Assembly (NCBI RefSeq): GCF_027942865.1
Contig: NC_134515.1
Coordinates: forward strand, 3,976,839 to 4,040,838
Reading direction: 5' to 3'
DNA from: Odontesthes bonariensis
Taxonomy: Eukaryota > Chordata > Actinopteri > Atheriniformes > Atherinopsidae
Length of the DNA stretch: 64,000 nt
This document shows, in pieces, positions 37,601 through 45,600 of this stretch. Positions within the stretch are counted from its first letter, which is position 1. Each line of letters begins with the position of its first letter. The translations under genes and the position numbers were made by a program. The notes beneath the pieces are model-generated. The model was not told the origin of the DNA and did no database searches. It saw only the letters and a program-made list of their open reading frames with translations.

Positions 37601-40600
37601 CAGTCCAGAGTCCAGACTAAACATGGAGAAGCAGCACTTAGCTGTTATGCTGCAAACAAGTGGAACAAACTGCCAGTGGAGATTAAACTTTCACCAAATG
37701 GAGACATTTTTAAATCCAGGTTAAAAACATTTCTGTTCTCATGTGTCTATGCATGAAATCTGCACGATATCTTTGAATTTATCCAGACTGTTGCTTGTTT
37801 TTAAATTCATTTAAATTATTTTATTTGTTTCTCTTTATATTCTTTTATGTATTTTTAATGCTTCTTCCACTCCCTGCTGCAATGCTTTTATTTCATGTGA
37901 AGCACTTTGAATTGTTTTGGACATTTCATGTACAAAACAATAAATTTGATTTGATTTGATAGGACACCCTGATCCCAAACCCGTCTGCCTGTTTAATCAG
38001 AACAGATGCAGAACAGTTTGTCAAATGAGCCGAGGAAAGGCTGTCTTCAAAACCGCAAACTGCATACTTCCATACTGCATACTCATCGATCAGACAGTAT
38101 TCAGAGCGTTTACCCACAATGCATTTCGCTCCTGCCCGAGCCGAAATCAGCCGGCCTGAAGCTGATTTCTCTTAAGCTCTAAACTCTGTAAACTTTAGCA
38201 ACATTTGAAACATTTTCAGGTGAGAAAGTAGTCGTTTAGATCCCCAACGTGTTGAAAACCTGACAAAATACCGGCTGTTTACAATTTTGTTCCCACGAAT
38301 TCGGCGCTACTAAAGCTAGCCGCAGTGAGCAACGCACTTCCGGTTATTTTCACAAAATAAAATACCCGTTGCCTTTTATCATAGGGAAAGCCATTACGAT
38401 ACAATTGGTGCTTTTGTTTTGAAAACAGGAAGTGAACCTACCCTCGTTGTAGCTAGCTTGAAACTGCCGTTTTGACAGGAAATGACGATCGGCGACGTTA
38501 CGTTACGTTGCATCTTGGGTAGTTTGAGTACGAGTAGTAACCTCATGATGCATACCCAACATTTCAGAGAATCTAGTATGCATCCGGGAACTTCTCGCTT
38601 ACTCAAACTCGCATACAAACTCAAAAAGTTAGAATGAGTAGTAGGAGTAGTAAGAGAAGTATGCGGTTTGGAAAACAGCCAAAAAGTGCCAAAGGTGTTG
38701 GTTTGTTGGGTGACTCCGGTGGGGAAATGGCTGCTGCTTTGTTTCCTGACAGGTAAAGACCGGCAGCCTGCTGGAGGTCTGAGCAGTTCGTCTTCCAGCA
38801 ATCAGCTCGACACGCAACAGCTCAACAAGGGAGGATGCCACCTCAGCCAGCAGGGGTTAAAGGAGCTCCAGGCTGGTAGGAGTGTCCCTCACTCATCACT
38901 CTGAGTAGAATAAACAAAGATAAAGGAAGAAACGCTGGAAACATGTATTCAGAAGACTGTCTTATTGTTGGTTGTGTCCGTCAGGTTCTGCCCCAAAGAG
39001 CGAAGTCAACGCCACCTTCCTGGCTGACGTGAAAAAAGCCCTGGGAGCAGAGAAGTCGGCTCAGCTCTTTCAGGCCGTTCACAGCTACAAGAAGTCGGAC
39101 AGCTACGAGGAGCTGGTGGCCACGGTGGTGAGCCTGTTCACAGAGAGAGACGAGAACTTCCACCTGCTCGTCAGTAAGTTCTCTCTGCTACCGAACAAAC
39201 TTTATAACAAACTGTTATCTGTCGGAGGTTGGACCGGAATCTCTTTGCTTTCCTCAGGGTTCGGCATGTTTATTCGCCCTCGCCATAAGAAGCAGTACAA
39301 AGAGATGCTGGATGCACTGATAGGGCGGCCGGTGGCCACTGAGGACGTCCCGGGTTTCACTGAGGAGCAGCAAAGAGAAGGTGAGGACCGACACATTTAC
39401 TGCAGCCTCCAAAGCTCTGGTTCAACCCACCTCAGTCAGGGGATACGTTTAAACTCCCAGAGCTCGCTTAGTGTTTAATCTGCTTAATTCAAGAGAAGAA
39501 TTTAAAAAAAAACTGAGCTTCTGCCTTGGATGTGAAGCCGAAGTAACGATGAAATATCTGTCGCTCCATCTTTCTCTGATTTTCTTGATTTTTAAATCCT
39601 GAAAACTGCTGCATAAACTGAATTAATGAACGGCATTTGTAGCCTTATTTAAAAACATAGTCGGGTGTTTTTAAGTTGCTTAGATTGACATTTATAGATG
39701 CTGCTCAGTCAGTATGAATCCGTCAGCATTTGATCGTGAAGATGAGTCTTGGTGAACAAATATTGTTTCCTTCCTGATATTTCTGCTGCATCTTCATTGA
39801 TAGATTTTTATTTTCGAACATGTATAAAAAAGAAAACGTATGTAAGTATTTGTACATACAAAAGAAAGAAAAAAGAGAAAGAAAATAAAAAATGTAATCA
39901 CATAAAGTGCTAATACATAACAAAACATTGTTGGAAAAAGGAATGGGAAGAAGTACAATACTTTTTTAGTTTCCCACCCCTTTTTAACTACTCTTCAGTT
40001 TGTAAATATCCTAACTACAATACACCTATATAAATATATGCCATATATACACTTCATAAATATCTAAATAAATATATAATCACAAAAATATCCTTGTAAA
40101 TGTATATATATGTATATGTGTGTAGTATATATTTATTTTTGTGATAGTAAATATATCGACTTTGATTATATCAGAGTTTAAAGGTTCATATATATATATA
40201 TATATACTAATTAAATTACAATATAACAATTAACCCTATTCTATTCATACATTTATCCCTCATCGTTCTCCGTTAACATCCTTCCTCTTCCATGTACTTG
40301 TTTAAAAAATATATTTTTTTCTTATTCTTTTATTAAAGGTTCATGCTCATCCATTTTATCCACCAGTGATCTCATATGATGGTCGGGGAAAGAAATGGTT
40401 GAAACTTCCTCCTTTGTCTCCATTTTTTACCCGCTCCACATCCTCCTCAGCTCACCTGGGTTTGGAGGTCTTATTCCAGCCGTTACTCTGGCTTTGGACC
40501 AGGAAATGTTTCTAAATCAGTGTTTTTTACAGAATAAAACCTAAAAGAAAGACTTCAGGAGGAAACGTTAGCGTCTGAGGCCTCAAACCCAGAACACACA

Positions 40601-40740
40601 ACTAAAGCTTTTTCTTCCTCTGACTGACACCAAACCTTTACATCTTTTTCTGCACCTTTGTCTTCTCAGCTTCTCCGTCGCCTCCTCTGAAGTCCCAAAG
40701 CAAGATTTCCAGTTTCTTCTCAAGCAGCCAGAGGAAATAA
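12300..40740 (+). CDS. rtel1: Regulator of telomere elongation helicase 1 (complete, 33 coding exons)
   Basis: RTEL1 is a nuclear 5'-3' DNA helicase of the XPD/FANCJ iron-sulphur family. It unwinds T-loops, G-quadruplexes and D-loops and protects telomeres and forks. The exons join in frame to 1169 residues (human isoforms are about 1219-1300). Landmarks: Walker A GTGKT with Lys48; iron-sulphur cysteines 145, 163, 172 and 207; DEAH box 250-253; motif [11 protein letters not shown] at 686-694; two harmonin-like domains (exons 28-29 and 31-32); a C-terminal PIP box QSKISSFF. Exons: 12300-12401, 13925-14123, 14311-14404, 16161-16242, 16443-16503, 16624-16699, 17946-18030, 18785-18850, 19094-19238, 20635-20667, 20750-20825, 21132-21229, 21855-21910, 22816-22887, 23500-23581, 25774-25906, 27279-27392, 27483-27523, 28244-28329, 28420-28497, 28574-28651, 28751-28897, 29971-30086, 31362-31485, 32454-32622, 34739-34890, 35792-35887, 37083-37293, 37380-37511, 38753-38875, 38985-39173, 39258-39380, 40670-40740. 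No RING domain follows the PIP box in this model. Weak donors follow exons 6, 9 and 24. Confidence 0.95.
12519..13623. repeat. 362-bp tandem repeat in rtel1 intron 1 (piggyBac-like element remnant)
   Basis: It starts with TTAA (12515-12518) then CCCTCATACCTGATTTAAAA, the same end as the complete element at 28961-29935. The block GCGGGGATAATTATGGTCTG recurs at 12814, 13176 and 13538, exactly 362 bp apart. The second and third units are nearly identical, pointing to a recent duplication. The right inverted end is missing and the array runs into a long A tract. Confidence 0.85.
13624..13669. repeat. Long A tract at the end of the 362-bp array
   Basis: A near-pure run of about 45 A. It closes the third 362-bp unit, where the other units have only short A runs, so it is probably slippage growth of that internal A run and may also be an assembly-sensitive spot. 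Confidence 0.85.
13925..14123 (+). other. rtel1: rtel1 exon 2: Walker A (motif I)
   Basis: Encodes residues 35-100. It includes ESPTGTGKT, the ATP-binding P-loop with Lys48. Its acceptor is ttccag and its donor gtgagg. Confidence 0.93.
14499..16092. mobile_element. Palindromic TTAA MITE (family 1), split by a second element
   Basis: TTAA flanks both ends (14495-14498 and 16093-16096). The left arm begins AGGGACAGTTCGCCTCTTTT; the right arm is its complement, ending GGCGAACTGTCCCT. The left arm is interrupted at 14687 by another transposon that ends at 15640. An inner hairpin built on CCCTATTTTCTCTCCCTTCG and its complement joins the arms. The target site TTAA suggests mobilisation by a piggyBac-type enzyme. 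It lies in rtel1 intron 3. Confidence 0.85.
14687..15640. mobile_element. Harbinger-like element nested inside the MITE
   Basis: Ends AGCCGCATTC and GAATGCGGCT are inverted, and the 3-bp target AAT is duplicated (14684-14686 and 15641-15643). The ends resemble those of the element at 645-1356 (AGCC-C-TT-CCACTG pattern). It contains a (TA)n run near 14960 and a GGTATCGGTATCGG fragment at 15020-15095 from yet another repeat. No transposase frame is visible. Confidence 0.7.
16740..16866 (+). mobile_element. LINE 3' tail
   Basis: AAGTGCCTTGAGATGACATT, then GGCGCTATATAAATAAAAAT and TTAATTTAATTG. This is a familiar 3' end of a fish LINE family, here in rtel1 intron 6. No coding part is attached. 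Confidence 0.6.
17165..17850 (-). mobile_element. LINE fragment (L2-like C-terminus and 3' region)
   Basis: On the minus strand 17235-17489 reads [20 protein letters not shown] then [15 protein letters not shown], the end of a LINE reverse-transcriptase ORF. The GTTAAGAGCTTTAAAAAC block at about 17600 recurs at about 28010. It lies in rtel1 intron 6 and is not functional. Confidence 0.65.
18225..18632. mobile_element. CACTGG-ended MITE, copy 1
   Basis: Ends CACTGGAAAAAAT and ATTTTTTCCAGTG are inverted. The interior is nearly the same as at 21388-21790 and AT-rich without a frame. CACTG ends suggest a CACTA-like (EnSpm) source, but no clean target duplication is visible, so the class is open. 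It lies in rtel1 intron 7. Confidence 0.6.
19325..20554. mobile_element. Palindromic TTAA MITE (family 1), split by a LINE
   Basis: TTAA at 19321-19324 and 20555-20558. Left arm 19325-19620, a partly rearranged centre, and a right arm continuing at 20416 after an inserted LINE 3' end (19779-20415). It lies in rtel1 intron 9. Confidence 0.8.
19779..20415 (-). mobile_element. LINE 3' end (L2/Rex1-like reverse-transcriptase C-terminus)
   Basis: Minus-strand frame 19814-20398 contains [20 protein letters not shown], then [19 protein letters not shown] and [19 protein letters not shown]. This is the C-terminal region of a common fish LINE ORF2. It is followed by the 3' UTR with the AAAGCGTCTG block and an AATGT tail. 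It is the clearest evidence that the AAAGCGTCTG block elsewhere in the window is a LINE tail. Confidence 0.8.
21388..21790. mobile_element. CACTGG-ended MITE, copy 2
   Basis: It starts CACTGGAAAAAAT and follows the copy at 18225-18632 closely, with small indels (for example a longer A run near 21584). The right terminus is decayed: TTTTTTCCTGAC where copy 1 has CCAGTG. It lies in rtel1 intron 12. Confidence 0.6.
22006..22649. mobile_element. Palindromic TTAA MITE (family 1), complete
   Basis: TTAA at 22002-22005 and 22650-22653. Two arms of about 300 bp face each other around a short loop near 22300-22350 with the CTGCTGCCGCCTGCCGACAG segment. Apparent frames of 60-120 codons on both strands recur in every copy and are by-products of the palindrome. 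It lies in rtel1 intron 13. Confidence 0.88.
22975..23300 (-). mobile_element. LINE 3' fragment
   Basis: AGGCAAGGCAAGGCTAGTTT followed by CAACAAGGTGATTCAAAGTG is the reversed tail of a common fish LINE. Further right is the AGGTGTGTCTTCAGCCTGGA block of its ORF end. It lies in rtel1 intron 14. Confidence 0.6.
23747..24771. mobile_element. hAT-type element with CAGAGGTGGGTAG ends
   Basis: Ends CAGAGGTGGGTAG and CTACCCACCTCTG are inverted, with AAGTAAAAGTA-rich subterminal repeats. The 8-bp flanks are TACACAGG (23739-23746) and ATCACAGG (24772-24779), matching at the last six positions, as expected for an old hAT target duplication. No transposase remains. It lies in rtel1 intron 15. Confidence 0.75.
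24872..25489. mobile_element. MITE family 2 (TGTTCGAAACCGCATACT ends), copy 1
   Basis: The ends are related to GGCTGTGTTCGAAACCGCAT and its complement. The interior is shared with 38039-38680, 57875-58515 and 61745-62330: a GATGCAACGTAACGTGACGT block and the GCATTGTGGGTAAACGCTCT block. A short TATGCAG motif is repeated next to the right end. No frame encodes a recognisable protein. The superfamily is uncertain. It lies in rtel1 intron 15. Confidence 0.75.
26498..27132. mobile_element. Palindromic TTAA MITE (family 1), complete
   Basis: TTAA at 26494-26497 and 27133-27136 with two facing arms and the central CCCTATTTTCTCTCCCTTCG hairpin. It lies in rtel1 intron 16. Confidence 0.88.
27660..27900 (-). 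mobile_element. Tc1-like fragment (inverted)
   Basis: Matches, in reverse orientation, the region near 7560-7720 and 43850-43990 (AGTTAGGAGCCTTTTTCCTG block). It is joined directly to a LINE piece. It lies in rtel1 intron 18. Confidence 0.5.
27901..28085 (-). mobile_element. LINE fragment
   Basis: CAATCCTTACGATGTACCAA and GGCCGTTAAGAGCTTTAAAA match the LINE fragment at 17165-17850, with an internal deletion. It lies in rtel1 intron 18. Confidence 0.5.
28961..29935. mobile_element. piggyBac-like non-autonomous element
   Basis: TTAA (28957-28960) then CCCTCATACCTG at the left; CAGGGATTAGGG then TTAA (29936-29939) at the right. CCC ends with a TTAA target are the classic piggyBac arrangement. 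The interior has at least two diverged tandem units carrying GGGATAATTATGGTCTGGGA, related to the 362-bp units in intron 1. No transposase frame. It lies in rtel1 intron 22. Confidence 0.75.
30232..31200. mobile_element. Foldback repeat with AGGGACCGAGCAG end
   Basis: The left end AGGGACCGAGCAGTGAAACT is followed by an arm (GCGCCACCTGCCAGTC; GACTCTGTAGCGCCCCC). That arm returns inverted at about 31060-31190 (GGGGGCGCTACAGAGTC; GGCAGGTGGCGCTCGC). The interior carries tandem blocks around CTTAAGAGTAACCTGGCCAA (about 30569 and 30817). This is a common fish interspersed repeat whose class I cannot name. It lies in rtel1 intron 23. A piece of another repeat (GGGACGTCCCGATCCGATCA) abuts it at about 30158. 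Confidence 0.6.
31506..32377. mobile_element. Long palindromic TTAA MITE (family 3)
   Basis: TTAA at 31502-31505 and 32378-32381. The left end AGTGATACTCCGGAGTAGAT faces the complement of the right end. Two arms of roughly 400 bp match almost completely around a loop of about 70 bp (31918-31985). It can form a very large hairpin. It lies in rtel1 intron 24, starting 20 bp after exon 24. Confidence 0.85.
32704..33280 (+). mobile_element. hAT (Charlie-like) element, copy 1
   Basis: Ends CAGGGATGGGCAACT and GTTGCCCATCCCTG. A perfect 8-bp duplication ATCTAAAC lies at 32696-32703 and 33281-33288. Inside, at about 32904, a short frame [18 protein letters not shown] then [11 protein letters not shown] resembles the start of hAT transposases; the rest is deleted. 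It lies in rtel1 intron 25. Confidence 0.9.
33688..34700. mobile_element. TTAA MITE (family 1), left arm only, split by another insertion
   Basis: TTAA at 33684-33687 then AGGGATAGTTTGTCTC. The arm stops at GATGAAGGTA (33823) and resumes with GATGAAGGTAGTCCGGCT at about 34453, after an inserted element. The copy ends abruptly after GAGAAAATAG near 34700, so the right arm is missing. It lies in rtel1 intron 25. Confidence 0.75.
33824..34451. mobile_element. Unclassified element nested in the MITE
   Basis: Ends GAGCTTAGAT and ATCTAAACTC are imperfect inverted repeats. The MITE sequence GATGAAGGTA appears on both sides, which would be a target duplication of about 10 bp. Next to both ends the sequence is rich in CCCGA/TCGGG (CCCGACCC at the left, GGCTCGGGTGCGGGC at the right). 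An A tract lies at 34343-34361. Confidence 0.5.
34910..35030. repeat. LINE-tail-like fragment
   Basis: CAGAATCAGAATCAGAAAAG then GTTTTATTGCCAAGTAATTT is a frequent 3' end of fish retroposons in reverse orientation. It starts about 20 bp after rtel1 exon 26. Confidence 0.45.
35050..35690 (+). mobile_element. Possible hAT remnant
   Basis: At 35371 a 49-codon frame starts [15 protein letters not shown] and contains [19 protein letters not shown], which loosely resembles the start of a hAT-family transposase. The flanks carry GTGGCTCTTCCC and GTGGCTCCTGTG, also seen in such elements. Ends are not resolved. It lies in rtel1 intron 26. Confidence 0.3.
36239..36876. mobile_element. Palindromic TTAA MITE (family 1), complete
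   Basis: TTAA at 36235-36238 and 36877-36880. The arms are nearly exact complements. The central loop is inverted relative to the copies at 22.0 and 26.5 kb, meaning the element inserted in the other orientation. It lies in rtel1 intron 27. Confidence 0.88.
37512..37963 (+). mobile_element. L2-type LINE 3' end directly after rtel1 exon 29
   Basis: It encodes [19 protein letters not shown] then [11 protein letters not shown], the C-terminus of fish L2 ORF2, followed by the 3' UTR and a TTTGATTTGATTTGAT tail. The L2-like frame is the same as that of the preceding rtel1 exon and stays open to a stop at 37754-37756. An AATAAA lies at 37939-37944. Other copies are at 46085 and 47292. The exact start is unclear; clear homology to the 46.1-kb copy begins near 37548. 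Confidence 0.8.
38039..38680 (-). mobile_element. MITE family 2, copy 2
   Basis: GGCTGTCTTCAAAACCGCAA at the left and GCGGTTTGGAAAACAGCC at the right, with the same interior as 24872-25489 in reverse. It lies in rtel1 intron 29 and ends 72 bp before exon 30. Confidence 0.75.
39400..40660. other. rtel1 intron 32, mostly AT-rich
   Basis: At 39760-39985 there is a probable LINE 3' end in reverse orientation (GGAATGGGAAGAAGTACAAT block). Runs of ATATAT occur at about 40090-40210. No other feature is recognised. Confidence 0.4.
40670..40740 (+). other. rtel1: rtel1 last exon: PIP box and stop
   Basis: Encodes [20 protein letters not shown] then QRK and [11 protein letters not shown] fits the PCNA-binding box (Q-x-x-I-x-x-F-F), by which RTEL1 joins the replisome. 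The stop follows six residues later, whereas long human isoforms continue into a RING-type domain. Confidence 0.88.
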
Positions 40741-41039
40741 GAAGTCTCTGAACTCTAAAGACGGACCAGAAGTCCTCAACAACAGTGTCTCCGGCTTCTG
40801 ATTGGTCAGTGTGACACACATGAGCTCAGCTTTTTATTCTAAACATCAAAATAAGGAAATGGAAATGATCTTTAAACACCAAAGTGATGGAGGCGAGTTA
40901 CAGGAGCTCATCTTCTCATCTCATTTCCTAATTTGCACGAATTCAACGCCTCTCTCTGCGTCGGACGAACACGAGGAGGGAGGAAATCAGGCCGAGACGC
41001 TCTTTCTTTGGAGCGTAATTGATATTATTAATAAAACAG

Positions 41040-41045
41040 CTGCAC
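41040..41045 (+). terminator. Candidate poly(A) signal of rtel1
   Basis: AATAAA about 300 bp after the rtel1 stop. It is the first canonical hexamer downstream. Position only. Confidence 0.4.
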
Positions 41046-41049
41046 GGTT

Positions 41050-42299
41050 TGGTTGCAGCATAAGTGGAGTGTATTTTTTATCATGTGGGATGAACGCGTC
41101 TCCCCCACCTTAGATGGATGCTAGAGTTCAGGATGCAGAGGCTCAGAGCTCCTCCTGCAACCCTGGAGCTGAGACATTGTTCAGAATATTCTGCTTTGAA
41201 CCATTTCAGGAAGGACGGAAGCAAAGAGACAAAAGGGGCCAAAAATTAGACAAATGAGGTGAATCAGTTCAGGTAGATCCACCAATCTGAGAAGGTTCTG
41301 GGTCAACTGAATAATGAGACTTATGATCAGGTTGTTTTTTTTAGTTTTCTGAACTGTTTTCAAGATGAAATATTCAATTTCAAAAAGTTTTAATTGACAA
41401 AGGAGGAAAACTGTAAACTGTTTAAGCTAAATGTCGGTTTTTCCAAGTGTTTGTGGTTAGAAAAGAAGCCTAATGAGCTCCACACACAGCAGGGATGTAA
41501 CAGTAAATATTTTTCTCTGTATTAAGTTCATGGCATGTAAAGTGGAAATGTATCATAGGGAAATAAATGCTTTTTTTCTTATTGTTTTTTACTAAATTAA
41601 ATGAATGAAAACTCCACACGGCTCCTGTTTCTAATGATTTGTTTGCGGTACAGACTTCTGATTTGTGAATGGGGCATCGCATTTCTCCTGAAAAACGGTT
41701 GTTTTCACCTTTATTTGTTGGTGCTATTCAGTGCATTCGATATTTGAACGGTTCGTAGTCTTGTTCCTGTCAGTCTTTGTTGACTTAAACAACTAAAATG
41801 TTCAAAACTTACGAAAATAAATGGGTTTTACGATCTGCGTGTTCTTATGACATCCATACACAGGTAACTGGGAAATTAGATATTCTATTCTAAACAGGAG
41901 TTCCTTGTCTGTAATTCTGGTTATTTTTCAAAAACCAACGTAACTATTTTACTTTATTCCCCAACAGGTGTGTAGATATTTTTACTATATAGTTAAACAT
42001 GAGACAAAGTAACATAACATATTTTTTTATATATATTTATATGTTTTATTCCTAATTTGAAAAAAATGACCGTAATGTAAAATTTAAGGGAACTACACGA
42101 CTGTTGTCAAGCGATAGCAAAGCAAACATGGAGATGAGCTTGTGTGTTTTCTTAAATTTGCGGTTTAAACTTGTTATTGAAAGATTCCTCTCCCACATAC
42201 CTTATTAATCTAATATTTATTTCATATTCATAAAAGTAAAATAATGCACAGGAATCCACTTTTTGACCTCTTCGTAATAGATGTAAAATTGTATCTTGA
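41050..42299. other. Intergenic between rtel1 and icmt
   Basis: AT-rich sequence with no recognised exon or RNA gene. Confidence 0.35.
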
Positions 42300-42575
42300 C
42301 TCGATCTCGAATTCGATTAACAAAAAGGCTATAAAAACAATAAGTATTTGGAAAGACTAACTTATTTTTGTAACTCGCATTTACTTGTGTAATTTTTTTT
42401 TTCCCCTTATTTTTTTTTCTCTCTTCTGTTCTAAGTTTTCTATTGTTGTATTTATTAACTATGTTCTTCTTTTATTTTATGTCCTTTGTTCATTACTGTG
42501 TACACTACATTTATTTCATGACTACTGTTACTGTGATATTGTGAAGATAAATAAAGTTTATTTAAAAAAAAAAAA
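42300..42575 (+). mobile_element. Retroposon 3' end with poly(A)
   Basis: T-rich 3' UTR-like sequence ends GAAGATAAATAAAGTTTATTT and then a run of A (42561-42574). The A run suggests LINE-1-type retroposition. It ends only about 80 bp before the icmt ATG, so it sits in the icmt promoter. Confidence 0.5.
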
Positions 42576-42619
42576 ATGTTTTCGCATGCAAAGGGATTCG
42601 CGAGGTTTCCGTTGACTTA

Positions 42620-42627
42620 TCGCGAGA
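42620..42627. promoter_or_regulatory. TCGCGAGA promoter element upstream of icmt
   Basis: TCGCGAGA lies 34 bp before the icmt ATG. The longer form TCTCGCGAGA is a known core element of TATA-less vertebrate promoters. Here the match is eight bases only. Confidence 0.35.
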
Positions 42628-42653
42628 GTTCGTCTGTCCACGGAACTTCCATC

Positions 42654-45600
42654 ATGGCAGGCAGTAAGTTGGTGCTGGAAGGCAGAGTTAGTGTAAAAAG
42701 CTTTATTTTAGGACTCAGCGTCCTCTTAATCCCGTTAATCAGAACTTGGTTCGGACATCTCGACTGGGTCTTTGACTATCTGACGGAAACGCCCGGGAAA
42801 ATAGCGATTTGTGTTCACGTAGCGGTTGTCAACGGCCTTTTGCTGATCATATACAGAGGACCTCTTTACAAGGTAAGCAAAGACTTCCTGCTTTTATTCT
42901 TATTTTATGTACGAGAACACGTCCTTTTAAAAGTGTTTAATCACCTCCATTGTGCTGTCGACATGTCTGTAAAGCTTAATTCTTAAACTAAACTCGTGTT
43001 GGCTAACTAATCACCTAGCTTGCTAATACTAGCTTCGTATTAAGTTGAGTTAATCCAATTAGCTGAAGAGCAGCGACAGCTGGTGTTGGTGTGCCCGAAA
43101 TAGAAACTTAAGTTAGAAACTTAAGTCCCGTAAAGCTGAAGCACCACAGCACAGACATGCGAAATGTTTCATTTAATTTCATGAGATAAAGCACTTAAAA
43201 GGGCTGTTTGTTTCCTGGAAACTTGTGTCACACCGAACTCAACCCAGAAATCCAACGATTCAGTTTAGTCTTTGTTTTATGTCGAATTTAAGTTGCTTCT
43301 TTATCACGACTTGAGGTGTCAGACAAATATTTAGACCTCGGGCAGAAATTCGGCGCCATAAACTGAATCTGTGGATGGATTATTGGTTGAGATCTGGCCA
43401 CATTAGCAGAGTTGGTTGTGTTGTTAACCCGAATGTCCTGCCTCCTTGTAGGTGGCAGTGAGAGCCTGCTTTCTGGGAGTTACTTTTGGCTGTGGTTTGA
43501 TTATAAGCTTCACTGAAACGACCTGGACACATTTTGGCTGGTATGTACATGTGTTATCACGCTATGTCAACTGTTCTTTTCAAATATATAATCATTATAG
43601 TAACACTAAGACTTTTATTTCACCTTGTCATGATGTGAAAACTGTAACAGTTGTACAGTTCTGTTTAAAAGTCCTGATCCAGCCCTCATTTCTTTATATT
43701 TTCCCTCCAAGCAGCCAGACTTTCTGTAATCTTAGTATATAAGTGGTCTTGATCAACAGTTCTCCAGCTTTCTGAAGGTCTTTCGGTTTTTCTTTGGACA
43801 TTTTCTGCTTCTTCCCTCATCTTCAGTCCACAGGAATGTGTTTTTTCTTTGTTAAGCCCCTTAACTCTGAGTTATGAACCATTCAGGCAGGAAAAAGGCT
43901 CCTAACTCAAGGGATGAACCAGTGTTGTGTCCACACAGAACAGACAACTTAGCAAAGAAGCCGTTTTAAACTGGATCTTTAGGCACTTTGTTCCCAGCAG
44001 CCTGTCACAGAGACACATCATTTGTTCCCATTTCTTTAGCTGCATCTGTGAAAAACAGCTTCATAGTTTCAACTTTTTTGTACATTTACGTTAAAACTGC
44101 TTTCAGTTACCAAAAGAGTCAAATTAATATATGAAATTCAGTTTAAAAACAATCCTAATCCCAAAATAATGAACGTTATCACGTCTAAAAGTAGGAAAAA
44201 AACAGACAATAATAAGACTTATATGTTATTCAACATCAAGAAAAGTAAATAAGATTCAATTTAAAGCTTAAAAAAGGAATATAAGATATAATCTAATGAC
44301 TAATTATGGAACAATTAATATAAATTGAATGATTAAACTGTTTTATGCCACCAGAAATGAATAATCTAGAAGCTCTTTGTGGGTTTTAGACTGGAATTAA
44401 GATTTGTTCCCATTTCTTTGGCTGAATGTGTGAAAAACAGCAAAGATAACACAGTGTGACAGACAGAAAACAGGATTTCTGCAGCAACAAGGTGATTCCC
44501 AAAGAGCTGTTAGCTGAAAACTTGGCATATCTCAGCATGGTGTGCAGTGTGTCCTTAAAACATTTGAGGAAACTGGACAAGTGGAGGACAGAAGAAGAAG
44601 TGTCAGGCCTAAAGAACTATCTACAGCAGATGAACAGGATCTGAAAGTGATGTCCTTAAGAAAGAGGAAAACATCCAGCAAAGGCCTGACACAGGAGCTG
44701 AGAGATGCATCTGGACCTTCAGCTGATCCATCTGCTGTTGGCCCAAGCCTCATCAGAAATGGGCTCCATGGAAGGGTGGCTGTCAGGAAGCCGTTCTTAA
44801 GGAAGGGAAACAGGGAGAAAAGGCTGAGCTGTGCCAAAGGACACAAGAAGTGGGCTGAAAATCAGTGGCAGCAGGTCTGATGGAGGGATAAATCCTCCCC
44901 AGAGCCCGGAGCTCAACATTACTGAAGCAGTGTGGGATCATGTTGGCAGAGAACGCAACAAAAGGCAGCCCACATCCAGAGAAGAGCTTTGGGATGTCCT
45001 TCAAGAAGCCTGGAGAACTATTCCTGAAGACTCCTTAAAGAAAGGACAGAAAGCTCGTCTCAGAGGGTTCAGGCTGTGCTGGAGGAGAAAGGAGCTCAGA
45101 GCAGATATTCACTTTAAAGCTGCTCAGAGCTGAACTAACTCTGGTTCTGCCTCAGATTCTGAGTTTATATCCAGGCTTCAGTAACTCTCTGCACTTATCT
45201 CCCGTTTACCTTTCGATATACAAAGGAAAGCGGGTTGGCTCAGGACCTTTTCTCAGTATTTGGGTGGTTATATTTGTGTTGTGCGTGCTCACGCTGGCTC
45301 TCTGCAGGTACCTGTGCTCCCTGTCGTTCTTCCACTACTCGGAGTACCTGGTGACGGCCGTCATCAACCCCCGCAGCCTGTCGCTGGACTCGTTCCTGCT
45401 CAACCACAGCGTGGAGTACACGCTGGCCGCCGTGTCCTCGTGGGTGGAGTTCACCGTGGAGAAGCTGACAGTTCCAGGTCGGTCCGCTTTGCCTGGATTC
45501 ATGTTGAACACGTGTTAAAGTGTCTCAGGCCCTCCTGTCGCTCTTTATTTCTCTGATTTCTTATGTGTTGTTGGGAAATTTCACCGTTTTCAGAATCAGA

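Larger units (their letters stand above)
37083..39380 (+). other. rtel1: rtel1 exons 28-32: tandem harmonin-N-like domains
   Basis: Two related modules are encoded. The first runs from [13 protein letters not shown] to [11 protein letters not shown] (exons 28-29), the second from [12 protein letters not shown] to [11 protein letters not shown] (exons 31-32). They share the FLADxKKxL start and the FxRPxHKK end, so they look like an internal duplication. Human RTEL1 has the same pair. A linker exon (38753-38875), rich in Ser and Gln, lies between them. Confidence 0.88.

Noticed and set aside
37394-37756. A separate 120-codon gene
   Set aside because: It is rtel1 exon 29 running into an L2 LINE fragment; treated as a possible isoform, not as a gene.
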